Counted from the first letter of the stretch, positions 9,139-17,054 are shown. The stretch is DNA of 64,000 nt from Paenibacillus_AB hodogayensis (GCF_039536325.1 NZ_BAAAYO010000010.1:682001-746000), one strand, 5' to 3'. Translations and numbers: made by a program. The notes: generated by a model not told the origin, from the letters alone.

Positions 9139-9549
9139 ATGGCCAAACATACCCCTTATTTATTCTCGGAGGATGCCCGGGCGCAAGCCGAATTCTACAT
9201 CCAGGCGCTCGGCGGAGAAATTTTGTCCGTCATGACGCACGGCCAGATGCCGGGAGCCAACGAACAACTGAAGGACAAAGTGCTGCACCTGAGCTTCGTT
9301 GCCGCCGGCACCTCGTTCTTCATGGCCGACACCGTCACCGAACCGGTAAATCCGGGCAACGGCATCAGTCTGAACCTGGAATTTCCGAACGAAGCCGAAG
9401 CGCGCGAAGCGTTCGACAACTTGTCCGCAGGCGGCCGGGTGAAGCACCCGTTTTCCATGGCGTTCTGGGGCACTTTTTTCGGCCAGTTCGAGGACAAGTT
9501 CGGCGTGAACTGGATGATTGTCACGGAAGACCCGAACAATCGATCCTAA
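9139..9549 (+). CDS. VOC-superfamily protein, PhnB-like (glyoxalase fold)
   Basis: This 136-residue protein starts at an ATG nine bases after GAAAGGA. It is a single-domain PhnB/YjdN-like member of the vicinal-oxygen-chelate superfamily, starting with the typical TPYLFSEDARAQAEFYIQALGG segment and ending FGVNWMIVTEDP. Members of this subfamily bind small ligands, and many have no known reaction. A possible -10 (TATACT near 9089) precedes it. It is followed by a strong bidirectional hairpin that separates it from the convergent glycosyltransferase. It is probably unrelated to the surrounding coat genes. Confidence 0.85.
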   Translation: MAKHTPYLFSEDARAQAEFYIQALGGEILSVMTHGQMPGANEQLKDKVLHLSFVAAGTSFFMADTVTEPVNPGNGISLNLEFPNEAEAREAFDNLSAGGRVKHPFSMAFWGTFFGQFEDKFGVNWMIVTEDPNNRS

Positions 9550-9607
9550 ATCGACGCTTGCCGGACTTTGCCGTCTATGGCCCGTCCGCTCGAACCACAG
9601 TTAGCCC

Positions 9608-9649
9608 AAAAAGCCTTCGTCCCGCCACAGGCGATGTCGAAGGCTTTTT
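9608..9649. terminator. Bidirectional terminator between convergent genes
   Basis: AAAAAGCCTTCG pairs perfectly with CGAAGGCTTTTT around a loop of about 18 bases. It gives a stem followed by T residues on both strands, serving the VOC gene (+) and the GT4 gene (-). Confidence 0.9.
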
Positions 9650-9663
9650 CCCGTTCCTGCCGT

Positions 9664-10827
9664 TTACGGCATCCCGCCGTTCGCGCGCAAACGGTCGTAC
9701 AGGGCATACAGACGGTCGGCGGTATGCTGCCACGTAAAATGGTCGTGCACCCGCTGCATGCCGTTCTCGCCCAGACTCCGGGCATAGTCGCGGTCGCCGA
9801 GCAGCGCGCAGACGTGACGGACGAGCTGCTCGGCCAGAGCGCCCGGCTCGGCCAGCAGACCCGTGCTCCCGTGCTGGATAATTTCCTTCATGCCGCCGGA
9901 CGCGGACGCAACGACCGGTACGCCGCAAGCCATCGCTTCGACGTTGACCAGCCCGAACGCCTCCTCGCCGGTCGACGGCACGACGACCGTATCGGCCAGC
10001 CGGAACCAGGACGGCATCTGCTCGTGCGGGATGAAGGGGATAAACCGGACGTGCGGTTTTGCGTCGCGGGCCATGCGGCGCAAGCGGCGCACGTACGGCG
10101 TCATTCGATTGGAGCCGTAATAGGCGCCTCCGACGAGCAGCAGCACCGCCTCCGGCTCGAATGCCGTGATCGTCGGCAGGACGGCAAGCAGCTGATGCAC
10201 GCCTTTGATCGGAATAAACCGCCCGACGTACAAAATGATTTTTTTACCAGCCAGCCCAAGCGCGTTCAGTTGGGCTTGCCGCTTCCGTTCCTCTTCTTCG
10301 GTCCAACGCGAGACGAACCGTTCGGTATCGACGCCCAGATGGTTGACGACGATTTTGGCGGCGACGGACGCGTCGGACGCGGCCACCCGCTCCTTCAAAA
10401 ACTGACTGTTGACAACGATCGCGTCGGCAGCCTGCAAGCAGCCTCTCAGTTCCGGAGCAGAAATGTGCGGTCTGGATAAGAAGGTCGTGGAATGGAGCGA
10501 CAGCACGACGGGCTTCTCCGGAAAAAGACGCTTCAGCAACCGGGCGTGGCGGGGACGGTTCTCGCACTGCACGATATCCGGCACTTCGCGCTTCAATACC
10601 CTCGCCACCTGGCGAATATACGGCTTGACGGGCGGACGGATATGCCGGATGCCGTCCAGCAGCTCCCGCGCCGGCAGACTCCTCGTCTTTTTGCCGAAGA
10701 CGGTTACCTCCGCTTGACGTTTCAGCTTCTCCCCGACCTGCATCGCCACCTGCTCCACCGAACTGCTTCGGCCAGACGGCACGGGGAAGGTTCCCGGCGT
10801 CACGATTGCGAGCCGCATTCGGGACAT
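9664..10827 (-). CDS. Family 4 glycosyltransferase (CotSA-like)
   Basis: The product has 387 residues; the start is the ATG at 10827 behind AGAGGAGGAAGG, not the upstream GTG. It has two Rossmann domains of a GT-B fold, an N-terminal TPGTFPVPSG glycine loop, KKIILYVGRFIPIKG at the domain junction, and the retaining-enzyme E-x7-E region EEAFGLVNVEAMACG near residue 300. GT4 enzymes transfer sugars from nucleotide donors with retention. It starts 39 bases after the L,D-transpeptidase gene, so both are probably one transcript. B. subtilis has GT4 proteins of this type in the spore coat (CotSA, YtcC), and the neighbours here support that role, though the substrate is unknown. Confidence 0.88.
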   Translation of the reverse strand: MSRMRLAIVTPGTFPVPSGRSSSVEQVAMQVGEKLKRQAEVTVFGKKTRSLPARELLDGIRHIRPPVKPYIRQVARVLKREVPDIVQCENRPRHARLLKRLFPEKPVVLSLHSTTFLSRPHISAPELRGCLQAADAIVVNSQFLKERVAASDASVAAKIVVNHLGVDTERFVSRWTEEEERKRQAQLNALGLAGKKIILYVGRFIPIKGVHQLLAVLPTITAFEPEAVLLLVGGAYYGSNRMTPYVRRLRRMARDAKPHVRFIPFIPHEQMPSWFRLADTVVVPSTGEEAFGLVNVEAMACGVPVVASASGGMKEIIQHGSTGLLAEPGALAEQLVRHVCALLGDRDYARSLGENGMQRVHDHFTWQHTADRLYALYDRLRANGGMP

Positions 10828-10866
10828 GATGCCTTCCTCCTCTTCTATGCCGGCGCTCACGTCCGG

Positions 10867-11205
10867 CTACTGCCTGATTGTGACGGGCGTTCCGATCGGC
10901 ACCTGGCTTTGCAGCTCGAGAACGTCCCGATTTTGCATGCGGATGCAGCCGTGGGACACCATATGGCCGATCGACGAAGGATCGTCCGTGCCGTGAATGC
11001 CGTAGTGCGGCTTGGACAGGCCCATCCAGAACACGCCGAACGGTCCGCCCGGGTTCGGCTGCTTGTTGACGACCGTAAATTCGCCCGTCGGCGTGGTGGT
11101 CAGCATTTTCCCGATGCCGACCGGGTAAGTTCGAACGACTCGGCCGTCCTTCAGCAGATGCAGCATCCGGGTCGGCAAATCCACAATGATGCGGGTTGAC
11201 GGCAA
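10867..11205 (-). CDS. Minimal L,D-transpeptidase (YkuD domain), no signal peptide
   Basis: The gene encodes 112 residues, about the size of a bare YkuD catalytic domain. I choose the TTG at 11205, six bases after AGGGAGGTG; the GTG at 11214 overlaps that site. The catalytic signature is present: IHGTDDPSSIG, then SHGCIRM with the active Cys and the conserved His and Arg. These enzymes form 3-3 cross-links in peptidoglycan or attach proteins to it. There is no signal peptide, LysM or membrane segment, so it would remain in the cytoplasm unless released another way. In a mother cell it could act on cortex or coat, where export is not needed. It is followed by the GT4 gene. Confidence 0.88.
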   Translation of the reverse strand: MPSTRIIVDLPTRMLHLLKDGRVVRTYPVGIGKMLTTTPTGEFTVVNKQPNPGGPFGVFWMGLSKPHYGIHGTDDPSSIGHMVSHGCIRMQNRDVLELQSQVPIGTPVTIRQ

Positions 11206-11409
11206 GCTCCGCACCTCCCTACTCGTATCTTCGGGTGCAGGCTCTCCGCGCTTGACGCAAGAGTCCTGCCCCGGTCTATATCAGCATATGCCGGGACGAA
11301 GCCGGCTGCTCTACGATACGGAGCCGACTTTTTGCGCATCAGGTTCCCGTATATCACGCGCCCGCTCCGCATTCGGCCCGCGAACAGAAGCCCGTACGCA
11401 CTCGTCCAT
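11206..11409. other. Divergent promoter region of ldt and yheC/yheD genes
   Basis: Roughly 200 bases with no gene. A near-match CATATGCTG lies on the minus strand around 11284-11292, but without the last A and without AC at the right distance, so the promoter of the L,D-transpeptidase is not fixed. Confidence 0.4.
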
Positions 11410-11437
11410 ACCGGGACGGGCTCCGGCGCATACGGTA
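11410..11437 (+). promoter_or_regulatory. Sigma-K-like promoter of the YheC/YheD gene
   Basis: AC at 11410, 17 bases, then CATACGGTA fits the sigma-K pattern exactly as at 7145-7172. The transcript would start close to the ribosome site GGGAGGTG at 11441, giving a short leader. Confidence 0.5.
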
Positions 11438-11459
11438 TACGGGAGGTGAAGACTGAGAC

Positions 11460-12533
11460 ATGAACAATCGATATATCGGCATTCTGGTCAACGATTCCTG
11501 GTTCCAGCGCATTCCGAGCGGCCGCACGTATCACGAGTCGCTGCCCTGCTATGAACTGGCCGGACGGCTTCACGGCGTCACCCCGTGCTTCTTTCGGCTG
11601 AAGGATATTCAGCCGGGGCAGCCGTTTATTTACGCTTATGTGAAAAAAGAAGAAGGATACCGGCGTTGCCTCATACCCGCACCGGACGTCATCCATAACC
11701 GGACGCTGTATACGAAGCCGCAGCCGAAGCTGGCGATTCGCCGCCTCGTAGCGGACGGCAAACGCATTTTCAACGAATGGAACCGCTACGGAAAAGGCCA
11801 TATTCACGAACTGCTGATGCTGGAGCCTTCCCTGCGGCCGCATCTGCCGGTCACCCATCAGGCGACGCCGTCCTCCGTCCGGGAGATGATGGCGCAATTC
11901 CCGCAGCTGATCCTCAAGCCGAACAGCAGCAGCATCGGCATGGGCATCATGAAGCTGGAACGGACATCGGGAGGCTGGCTCCTGCACGGAGCCGCTCCGC
12001 GCGGCAGAACGATTCCGTTTCGCGACGTATTGCCGGCCATCGCCCGCCGCAAGCTGAAATCGCGTTCTTACCTCGTGCAGCAGCTGCTGCCGCTGGCAAC
12101 CTACAACGGCCGGCCGTTCGATTTGCGGGTATCGGTCCAGCGCAACGAGACCGGAGACTGGCAAATTACCGGCATCGCCGCCAAAGTAGCCAAGCCGGGC
12201 GCGTTCCGGACCAATGTCGCGCAGGGCGGAGTCGTGTATACGCTGGAAAAGGTACTTCAGTCGTATCCGCATCTCGACCTCGAAGCGGTGCGCCAGGGCG
12301 TCGGCGATTTCTCGCTGCGGGTGGCGTGCCAATTGAGCGAACATCTGCCCCAGCTCGCGGACATCGGACTGGACGTCGGCTTGACGGAGCACGGTTTCCC
12401 GATGTTCATCGAATGCAATGGCCGAGACCTCCGGTACAGCTTCCAGCAAGGGCAAATGCCGGACGCGTTCCAGCGCATCTATGCCAATCCCGTCGGGTTC
12501 GCCAAATATTTATTGGAAAAGGGGGATTCGTAA
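11460..12533 (+). CDS. YheC/YheD-family ATP-grasp, endospore coat-associated protein
   Basis: The product is 357 residues, starting ten bases after GGGAGGTGA. The N-terminal third (GILVNDSWFQRIPSG) and the ATP-grasp C-terminal part are typical of the YheC/YheD family, which B. subtilis makes as spore coat-associated proteins. Key parts are LILKPNSSSIGMGI near residue 155, the nucleotide-binding lysine and glycine loop, and ECNGRDLRYSF near residue 325, the metal-binding end. ATP-grasp enzymes couple ATP hydrolysis to forming peptide-like bonds, but no substrate is established for this family. It ends seven bases from the convergent aroA stop with no visible terminator. Confidence 0.88.
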   Translation: MNNRYIGILVNDSWFQRIPSGRTYHESLPCYELAGRLHGVTPCFFRLKDIQPGQPFIYAYVKKEEGYRRCLIPAPDVIHNRTLYTKPQPKLAIRRLVADGKRIFNEWNRYGKGHIHELLMLEPSLRPHLPVTHQATPSSVREMMAQFPQLILKPNSSSIGMGIMKLERTSGGWLLHGAAPRGRTIPFRDVLPAIARRKLKSRSYLVQQLLPLATYNGRPFDLRVSVQRNETGDWQITGIAAKVAKPGAFRTNVAQGGVVYTLEKVLQSYPHLDLEAVRQGVGDFSLRVACQLSEHLPQLADIGLDVGLTEHGFPMFIECNGRDLRYSFQQGQMPDAFQRIYANPVGFAKYLLEKGDS

Positions 12534-12540
12534 CGTCAAG

Positions 12541-13902
12541 TCAGGCCCGCTTCATAAGCGCCTCCATGCCCAGCCGGCGCAGATCGTCGAAAAACGACGG
12601 GCACGTTTTCGATACGCACCCCGGATCGAGCAGGCGAATGCCGGACGTCCGGGCGCCGATAAGCGCAAGCGACATCGCTACCCGGTGGTCGTCCCAGGTA
12701 GGCAGCGCGCAGCCGACGGGAACGCCGGGATGCACCGTCAGCCCGTCCTCGCGCTCCTCCACATCGATGCCGAGCGCACGCAGCGAGGCGCATATGGCCG
12801 TGATCCGGTCGCATTCGTGGTGGCGGATATGGGCGACGTCGGCAATCGTGATCGGCGCATCGGCGAACGGCGCGATCGCGGCCAACGTCAGCGTCTGGTC
12901 GGACATCTCCCGCATGCTGACGGAGAAGCCGCCGGCCAGCCGGGCAGGGCCGCTAAGCTCCACGCCTTCCGGCCCTGCCTGGACGCGGCACCCCATCCGC
13001 TCCAGCACCCCGGCGAACCGGATATCCGGCTGCCGCGTGTCCGACTGCAAGTTCGTCACCCGCACGCGGCCCCCGGTTACGGCGGCATAGGCCAAATAAT
13101 AACAAGCGGTAGAGGCGTCCGCCTCGATCTCCACCTGCCTGCCGGTATAACGGCCCGGCGCGACCTCGAACCGGCCGAACCGTTCGTCGTGGACGACGTT
13201 CGCCCCGAACCGGCGCATCCAATCGATCGTGATGCCGACGTACGCCTGCTGGACGATGCCTCCCGGCACCGTGATGTGCGTCGTCCGCCTCGCGTAAGGG
13301 CTCGCCAGCAGCAGACCGCTTGCAAACTGGCTGGACGTGTCGCCGGATATGGCGATCCTTCCGCCTTCAAGCCCTCTTGCGGTCACGACGAGCGGCAGCC
13401 GGCCGTCGTCCTCCGCATAGCGGATGTTCGCACCGGCTTCCCCGAGCGCTTGCACGAGCGGCGCCAGCGGCCGGGCGCTCAAGGACCGGCTGCCGCGCAG
13501 CGTCCATTGCCCGGACGGGGCCGCCGCCAACGCGCCCGGCAGGAAGCGGGCGACCGTTCCGGCCGCGCCGATATACAGCTCGGCTTGGCGGTTCGGCCAG
13601 TCGCCCCCTATCCCCTCCACGCGCACCTCGTCGCCGGTAACTTCGATAGTGACGCCAAGCCTCCGCAGCGCGTCGATGCACCAATACGTATCGTCGCTCC
13701 TCAGGACGTTGCGGATCACCGACGGGCCGTCGGCCAGCGCCGCCAGCAGGAGCGCCCGGTTGGAGACGCTTTTGCTCCCCGGCGCCCGCACGTCCTCCCC
13801 TTGCGGGGGCTTTGCCGGCGGGACAAGCTCCGCTTCGGCTATGCCGGCCAATCCAGTCCACGGCGATCTTGCTTCCAAATCCGCTTCCGTCTTCTTCTCC
13901 AT
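12541..13902 (-). CDS. aroA: 3-phosphoshikimate 1-carboxyvinyltransferase (EPSP synthase)
   Basis: The product has 453 residues, starting at the ATG at 13902 behind GGAGGGGA. It joins PEP to shikimate-3-phosphate in the pathway to aromatic amino acids and chorismate. Substrate residues can be followed: APGSKSVSNR (residues 40-49), GDTSSQFASG, HECDRI, DDHRVAM and VSKTCPSFF. The loop normally written GNAGT reads GAAGT here (about residue 113), so the Asn is Ala while the Gly is kept. The gene stands alone, not in an aro operon, and is divergent from a LysR-type regulator only 111 bases away, which may control it. Its stop is close to that of the convergent YheC/YheD gene. Confidence 0.93.
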   Translation of the reverse strand: MEKKTEADLEARSPWTGLAGIAEAELVPPAKPPQGEDVRAPGSKSVSNRALLLAALADGPSVIRNVLRSDDTYWCIDALRRLGVTIEVTGDEVRVEGIGGDWPNRQAELYIGAAGTVARFLPGALAAAPSGQWTLRGSRSLSARPLAPLVQALGEAGANIRYAEDDGRLPLVVTARGLEGGRIAISGDTSSQFASGLLLASPYARRTTHITVPGGIVQQAYVGITIDWMRRFGANVVHDERFGRFEVAPGRYTGRQVEIEADASTACYYLAYAAVTGGRVRVTNLQSDTRQPDIRFAGVLERMGCRVQAGPEGVELSGPARLAGGFSVSMREMSDQTLTLAAIAPFADAPITIADVAHIRHHECDRITAICASLRALGIDVEEREDGLTVHPGVPVGCALPTWDDHRVAMSLALIGARTSGIRLLDPGCVSKTCPSFFDDLRRLGMEALMKRA

Positions 13903-14013
13903 AGTCCTCGTTCCCCTCCACATCGGTAGTCTTGCTTGATTTCCATTGTAAGGGGAAATATGATAGTTGAATAATGGATAGTTACAATCGATGGCATAGA
14001 GGAGTTCTATATC
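13903..14013. promoter_or_regulatory. aroA/LysR divergent control region
   Basis: These 111 bases separate two divergent genes and are AT-rich compared with their neighbours. Two direct copies of GATAGTT (13962-13968 and 13977-13983) lie near the LysR start and could be a regulator site. LysR-type proteins commonly control the divergent gene; that is an inference here. Confidence 0.45.
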
Positions 14014-14898
14014 ATGAGTACGATGGATCATTACAAAGTGTTCTACCGCGCCGTGCTCTGCGGCAGCATTACGAAAGCGGCGGAGGAACTGTTCATCACC
14101 CAGCCGAGCGCCAGCTACGCGATCCGCCAGCTGGAGGAGCAGCTCGGGGTCAAGCTGCTCGTGCGCAAGTCCAAGGGCGTCGAGACGACGGAGGAAGGAC
14201 GCGTGCTGTTCCGCTTCGTCGAGCAGGCGTTCGGCCTGCTGCTGGCCGGGGAACGGAAAATCGGAGAAATGAAATCGTTTCTGTCCGGCGTCGTCCGGAT
14301 GGGCGCCAGCGATTCCTTATGCAAATATTATGTGCTGCCTTTCCTCGAAACGTTCCGGCAACGGCATCCCGGCATCCGCATTCGTCTCATCCATGGCAAG
14401 AGCGAGCTTCTATTGAAAAAGCTGGAGGAAGGCGACATCGACTGCGCGATCGTTCATTTGCCCGCCGGAGACGGCTTCCGTATTACGGCCAGCCGGACGA
14501 TCCGCGACTGCTTCGTCGGCGGCTCGGCTTATGCCGCCATGGCTCAGCAGCCAGTCGGACTGGAGCGCCTTGTGAAGGAGCCGTTCATCATGCTCTCCGC
14601 GGAGAGCCGCACGCGCGCGTTTCTGCGCGCCTTTTTGCAGACGCTGGGCCTGGAGCTAGAGCCGGATATCGAGTTGGGCAGCATCGATTTGAGCATCGAA
14701 TTCGCCATCAAAAATATGGGCGTCTGCCTCGTCACGCGCGATTTCGTCCGCGCCGAGCTGGAAGCCGGGACGTTGTACGAGCTGCACACCTCAGTGCCGC
14801 TGCCCGAACGCTCCATCGGAGTCGTATCGGCGGAGCAAGGCTCTCTGTCGTTGGCCGCCGCTTTGTTCGTGGACGAGCTGTCCCGCCAGTTCGCTTGA
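14014..14898 (+). CDS. LysR-family transcriptional regulator
   Basis: The product is 294 residues long, starting nine bases after AGAGGAG. Residues 1-60 are the LysR winged helix-turn-helix (FYRAVLCGSITKAAEELFIT, then QPSASYAIRQLEEQLG). The remainder is the periplasmic-binding-protein-like effector domain, with GVVRMGASDSLCKYYVLPFL as the first lobe. LysR proteins usually bind between themselves and a divergent gene, so aroA is the likely target, and an aromatic-pathway intermediate the likely effector. Both are inferences. A strong terminator follows. Confidence 0.9.
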   Translation: MSTMDHYKVFYRAVLCGSITKAAEELFITQPSASYAIRQLEEQLGVKLLVRKSKGVETTEEGRVLFRFVEQAFGLLLAGERKIGEMKSFLSGVVRMGASDSLCKYYVLPFLETFRQRHPGIRIRLIHGKSELLLKKLEEGDIDCAIVHLPAGDGFRITASRTIRDCFVGGSAYAAMAQQPVGLERLVKEPFIMLSAESRTRAFLRAFLQTLGLELEPDIELGSIDLSIEFAIKNMGVCLVTRDFVRAELEAGTLYELHTSVPLPERSIGVVSAEQGSLSLAAALFVDELSRQFA

Positions 14899-14912
14899 CT
14901 TGACGGATAACG

Positions 14913-14946
14913 AAAAAAAGCACCGCCCGCGGCGAATGTGCTTTTT
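14913..14946 (+). terminator. Rho-independent terminator after the LysR gene
   Basis: AAAAAGCAC pairs with GTGCTTTTT around a GC-rich 14-base loop, ending in five T. It starts 15 bases after the stop codon of the LysR gene. Confidence 0.8.
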
Positions 14947-15105
14947 AGAAAACATGTCTATGAGGTTGTGTTTGTTTCGCTTTGTTCGTTTTTGCTTAGG
15001 CCCCCGTTCGCCTGCAAAACAGAAGCTCCACCTGTTCAAATCCACCAGAATTTGGTATACTTTGATTTAAGAACTTTCGTAAATTCCAAATTAAGTAATT
15101 TTATC

Positions 15106-15468
15106 CTATTTGTCGGAATTACTATCACTGTCATATTTCGCCCGCTTCTCTTTAAGCAGACGGAACATCTCCAGACTGTCGCGCAAATGCTCGGCTTCTT
15201 CCTTGGTCAGATCCTCGACTTCGCCGTCGAAGTACATTTTTGCCCGGCCGCCCGTGCCGGACAGCCCGCCGGCTTCCCCGGTCAGCAGCCAATCTATCGA
15301 AACATCGTACAAGACGGCCATTTTTTGCAAAATCTCGTTGTCGGGTTGAGATTTGTCGTTCTCGTATTTGGATATCGTCGTGAAATTAAGGCCAAGCGTA
15401 TCGGCCACCTGATGCTGGGTGAAGCGTTTGCTATTTCTGGCGCTTTTCAATCTCGCACCGAAAGTCAT
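15106..15468 (-). CDS. XRE-family repressor (HTH_3)
   Basis: The product has 120 residues from the ATG at 15468, eight bases after AGAGGTGA; a further ATG at 15489 has no ribosome site. Residues 5-62 are a Cro/CI-type helix-turn-helix (RLKSARNSKRFTQHQVADTL, then TTISKYENDKSQPDNEI) followed by a charged C-terminal helix of about 50 residues that may dimerise. It resembles the Bacillus SinR/Xre small repressors. Upstream lies an inverted repeat TTTGAA-N5-TTCAAA between it and the divergent 48-residue membrane protein, which points to autoregulation and control of that gene. Confidence 0.88.
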   Translation of the reverse strand: MTFGARLKSARNSKRFTQHQVADTLGLNFTTISKYENDKSQPDNEILQKMAVLYDVSIDWLLTGEAGGLSGTGGRAKMYFDGEVEDLTKEEAEHLRDSLEMFRLLKEKRAKYDSDSNSDK

Positions 15469-15491
15469 GAATTCTATCACCTCTGACATTC

Positions 15492-15555
15492 AGTATAAGA
15501 GATTTGAATTTTCTTCAAAATATTGTTGATGATTATTCAATTGGTGGTGTATAAT
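15492..15555. promoter_or_regulatory. Divergent promoters with a TTTGAA inverted repeat
   Basis: For the plus strand TTGATG (15526-15531), 18 bases, TATAAT (15550-15555) is a clear sigma-A promoter. For the minus strand TATACT (15492-15497) is a -10 for the XRE gene. TTTGAA (15503-15508) and TTCAAA (15514-15519) form an inverted repeat with a 5-base spacer in between, a plausible XRE operator. Confidence 0.6.
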
Positions 15556-15613
15556 TTGAAGTATGATCTATGTAAAATAATTCAACTCAATCCAGTTAGG
15601 GGGAATCCGTAAC

Positions 15614-15760
15614 GTGCTGCCTGCCTATAGCACTCCGATTATTATCGGGGTAATCGTCCTCGGCCTGATCGGGTTTATTTACTCGATTCGCGCAGAGCTG
15701 CGTTACCGCGAAAAAATGCGCAAAGAAATGGAGGAAATCCGACGTACGAAACGCACGTAA
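15614..15760 (+). CDS. 48-residue single-pass membrane protein
   Basis: A small open frame that begins GTG ten bases after AGGGGG and downstream of a good sigma-A promoter. The protein has one hydrophobic helix (residues 8-24, rich in Ile, Val, Leu, Gly) and then a highly charged Lys/Arg/Glu tail of about 22 residues, so a small inner-membrane protein with a cytoplasmic tail. I recognise no family. It is divergent from the XRE repressor gene, with a shared control region. The promoter, ribosome site and clean membrane design make it a likely real gene. Confidence 0.7.
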   Translation: MLPAYSTPIIIGVIVLGLIGFIYSIRAELRYREKMRKEMEEIRRTKRT

Positions 15761-15844
15761 GACACCCGGGGTGCCGGGGAGTCTCTGGCATCCGAGGCGA
15801 AGCTTCGCCCGGTTCCGCGTCTGCCGGACCTTTGCACCGGTGAA

Positions 15845-16363
15845 TCAATCCGACGGCCGGAGCCGGTATACTACATACTCGTAGTGATAAGGCGTCTGCG
15901 GATCGGCGAGCGCCGGTTTACGGGATACCTCCTGCCATTCGGCCCTATTCAGAGCAGGGAACCAGGTATCCCCTTCGAATTCGGCATCGATCTCCGTCAA
16001 GTACAACGTATCCGCGTAAGGCAAAAACAACCTGTATATTTGTTCCCCGCCAATGACAAATAGCGGGGAACCGTTATTGGCTGCATGCCGTTCCAGCGCT
16101 TCCCCGACCGAATGTACCACCTCGCAGCCGTCCGCGGCGTATTCCGGATCCCGCGTCAGGATGATATTGCTTCTTCCCGGCAGCGGACGCTTCATCGCTT
16201 CGAAATTAACTCTTCCGCTTAGTACCGCATGTCCCATCGTGACGGCTCTGAAATATTGCTGCTCCTCCGGCAGCCGCCACGGAATCCCTTTGGCTTTACC
16301 GATAACCCGGTTCCGGTCCATCGCAGCGATCATCGCGATGCCCGCCCTTGTTCCCGCGCTCAT
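15845..16363 (-). CDS. folA: Dihydrofolate reductase-like protein
   Basis: The product has 172 residues, starting at ATG 16363 behind GAGGAGAGAG. It reduces dihydrofolate to tetrahydrofolate with NADPH. The family pattern is clear: IAAMDRNRVIGKAKGIPW opening, LPEEQQYF with the acidic active-site residue, RPLPGRSNIILTR, and FVIGGEQIYRLFLPYADTLY. One cofactor motif is off-consensus: the usual GRKTF reads GRVNF, so the Lys/Thr that contact NADPH phosphate are Val/Asn. No thymidylate synthase gene is adjacent. It is divergent from the IPP-isomerase-like gene. Confidence 0.85.
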   Translation of the reverse strand: MSAGTRAGIAMIAAMDRNRVIGKAKGIPWRLPEEQQYFRAVTMGHAVLSGRVNFEAMKRPLPGRSNIILTRDPEYAADGCEVVHSVGEALERHAANNGSPLFVIGGEQIYRLFLPYADTLYLTEIDAEFEGDTWFPALNRAEWQEVSRKPALADPQTPYHYEYVVYRLRPSD

Positions 16364-16430
16364 TCGATCTCTCTCCTCTTCTGTTATACTGGATAAGCAC
16401 GACACTCAGCCGACAGGGGGACGACTCTTG

Positions 16431-17054
16431 ATGCAGCAAGAGCTTTTCGATATTTTCGACGAACATATGAACCGAATCGGCACCGCCACGAGACGGGACA
16501 CGCACCTCAACGGCTACTGGCACCAGACGTTTCACTGCTGGATCGTCATTCCGGAAGCCGAAGGACCGGCGCTGCTGTTCCAGAAGCGCCACCCCGACAA
16601 GGATACCCATCCCGGCAAATACGATATTACATGCGCCGGACATCTGCTTGCAGGCGAAGCCCCCGAGGACGGCGTCCGCGAGTTGGAGGAGGAATTGGGC
16701 TTAGTCGTTCCGTTCGAGCGTCTGGTCCCTATCGGCGTCCTTCCCGTGGAAATGCGCTACCGGGATCTGATTGACCGCGAGTTTTACCATACGTATTTGC
16801 TGGCATGCAGTCAGCCGCTCGAGCAATACCGGCTTCAGCCGGACGAAGTCGTCGGGCTCGTGAAGGTCGCCGCGGCAGACGTGTCCCGGCTGTTCGCAGG
16901 GGAAACCGGCGCGGTGTCCGGCACCGGGCTGGAGACGGCAGCAGACGGCCGACCCATACCGGTCAGCCGCCTGCTGGAACGCTCTGATTTCGTGCCTCAC
17001 GGCGACGCCTATTACCGGCACGTCCTCGATGCGCTTCTTTCCCGGTACGCATAA
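16431..17054 (+). CDS. NUDIX hydrolase, type 1 isopentenyl-diphosphate isomerase-like
   Basis: The product has 207 residues; the start is the ATG at 16431 behind AGGGGGA. It has a long N-terminal part (DEHMNRIGTATRRDTHLNG), then the GPALLFQKRHPDKDTHPG region and a NUDIX box with GVRELEEELGL near residue 90. The overall layout resembles the YfcD/IDI-1-like NUDIX group rather than small MutT proteins. Such proteins either isomerise isopentenyl diphosphate or hydrolyse a nucleotide diphosphate; the catalytic Cys of true IDI-1 is not clearly in place, so hydrolase is more cautious. It is divergent from the DHFR-like gene and converges on the aminotransferase. Confidence 0.8.
   Translation: MQQELFDIFDEHMNRIGTATRRDTHLNGYWHQTFHCWIVIPEAEGPALLFQKRHPDKDTHPGKYDITCAGHLLAGEAPEDGVRELEEELGLVVPFERLVPIGVLPVEMRYRDLIDREFYHTYLLACSQPLEQYRLQPDEVVGLVKVAAADVSRLFAGETGAVSGTGLETAADGRPIPVSRLLERSDFVPHGDAYYRHVLDALLSRYA

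Noticed and set aside
15781..15844. GGCGAAGCTTCGCC palindrome downstream of the DHFR-like gene
   Set aside because: It has no T run, so it is not a convincing terminator; could be a chance palindrome.
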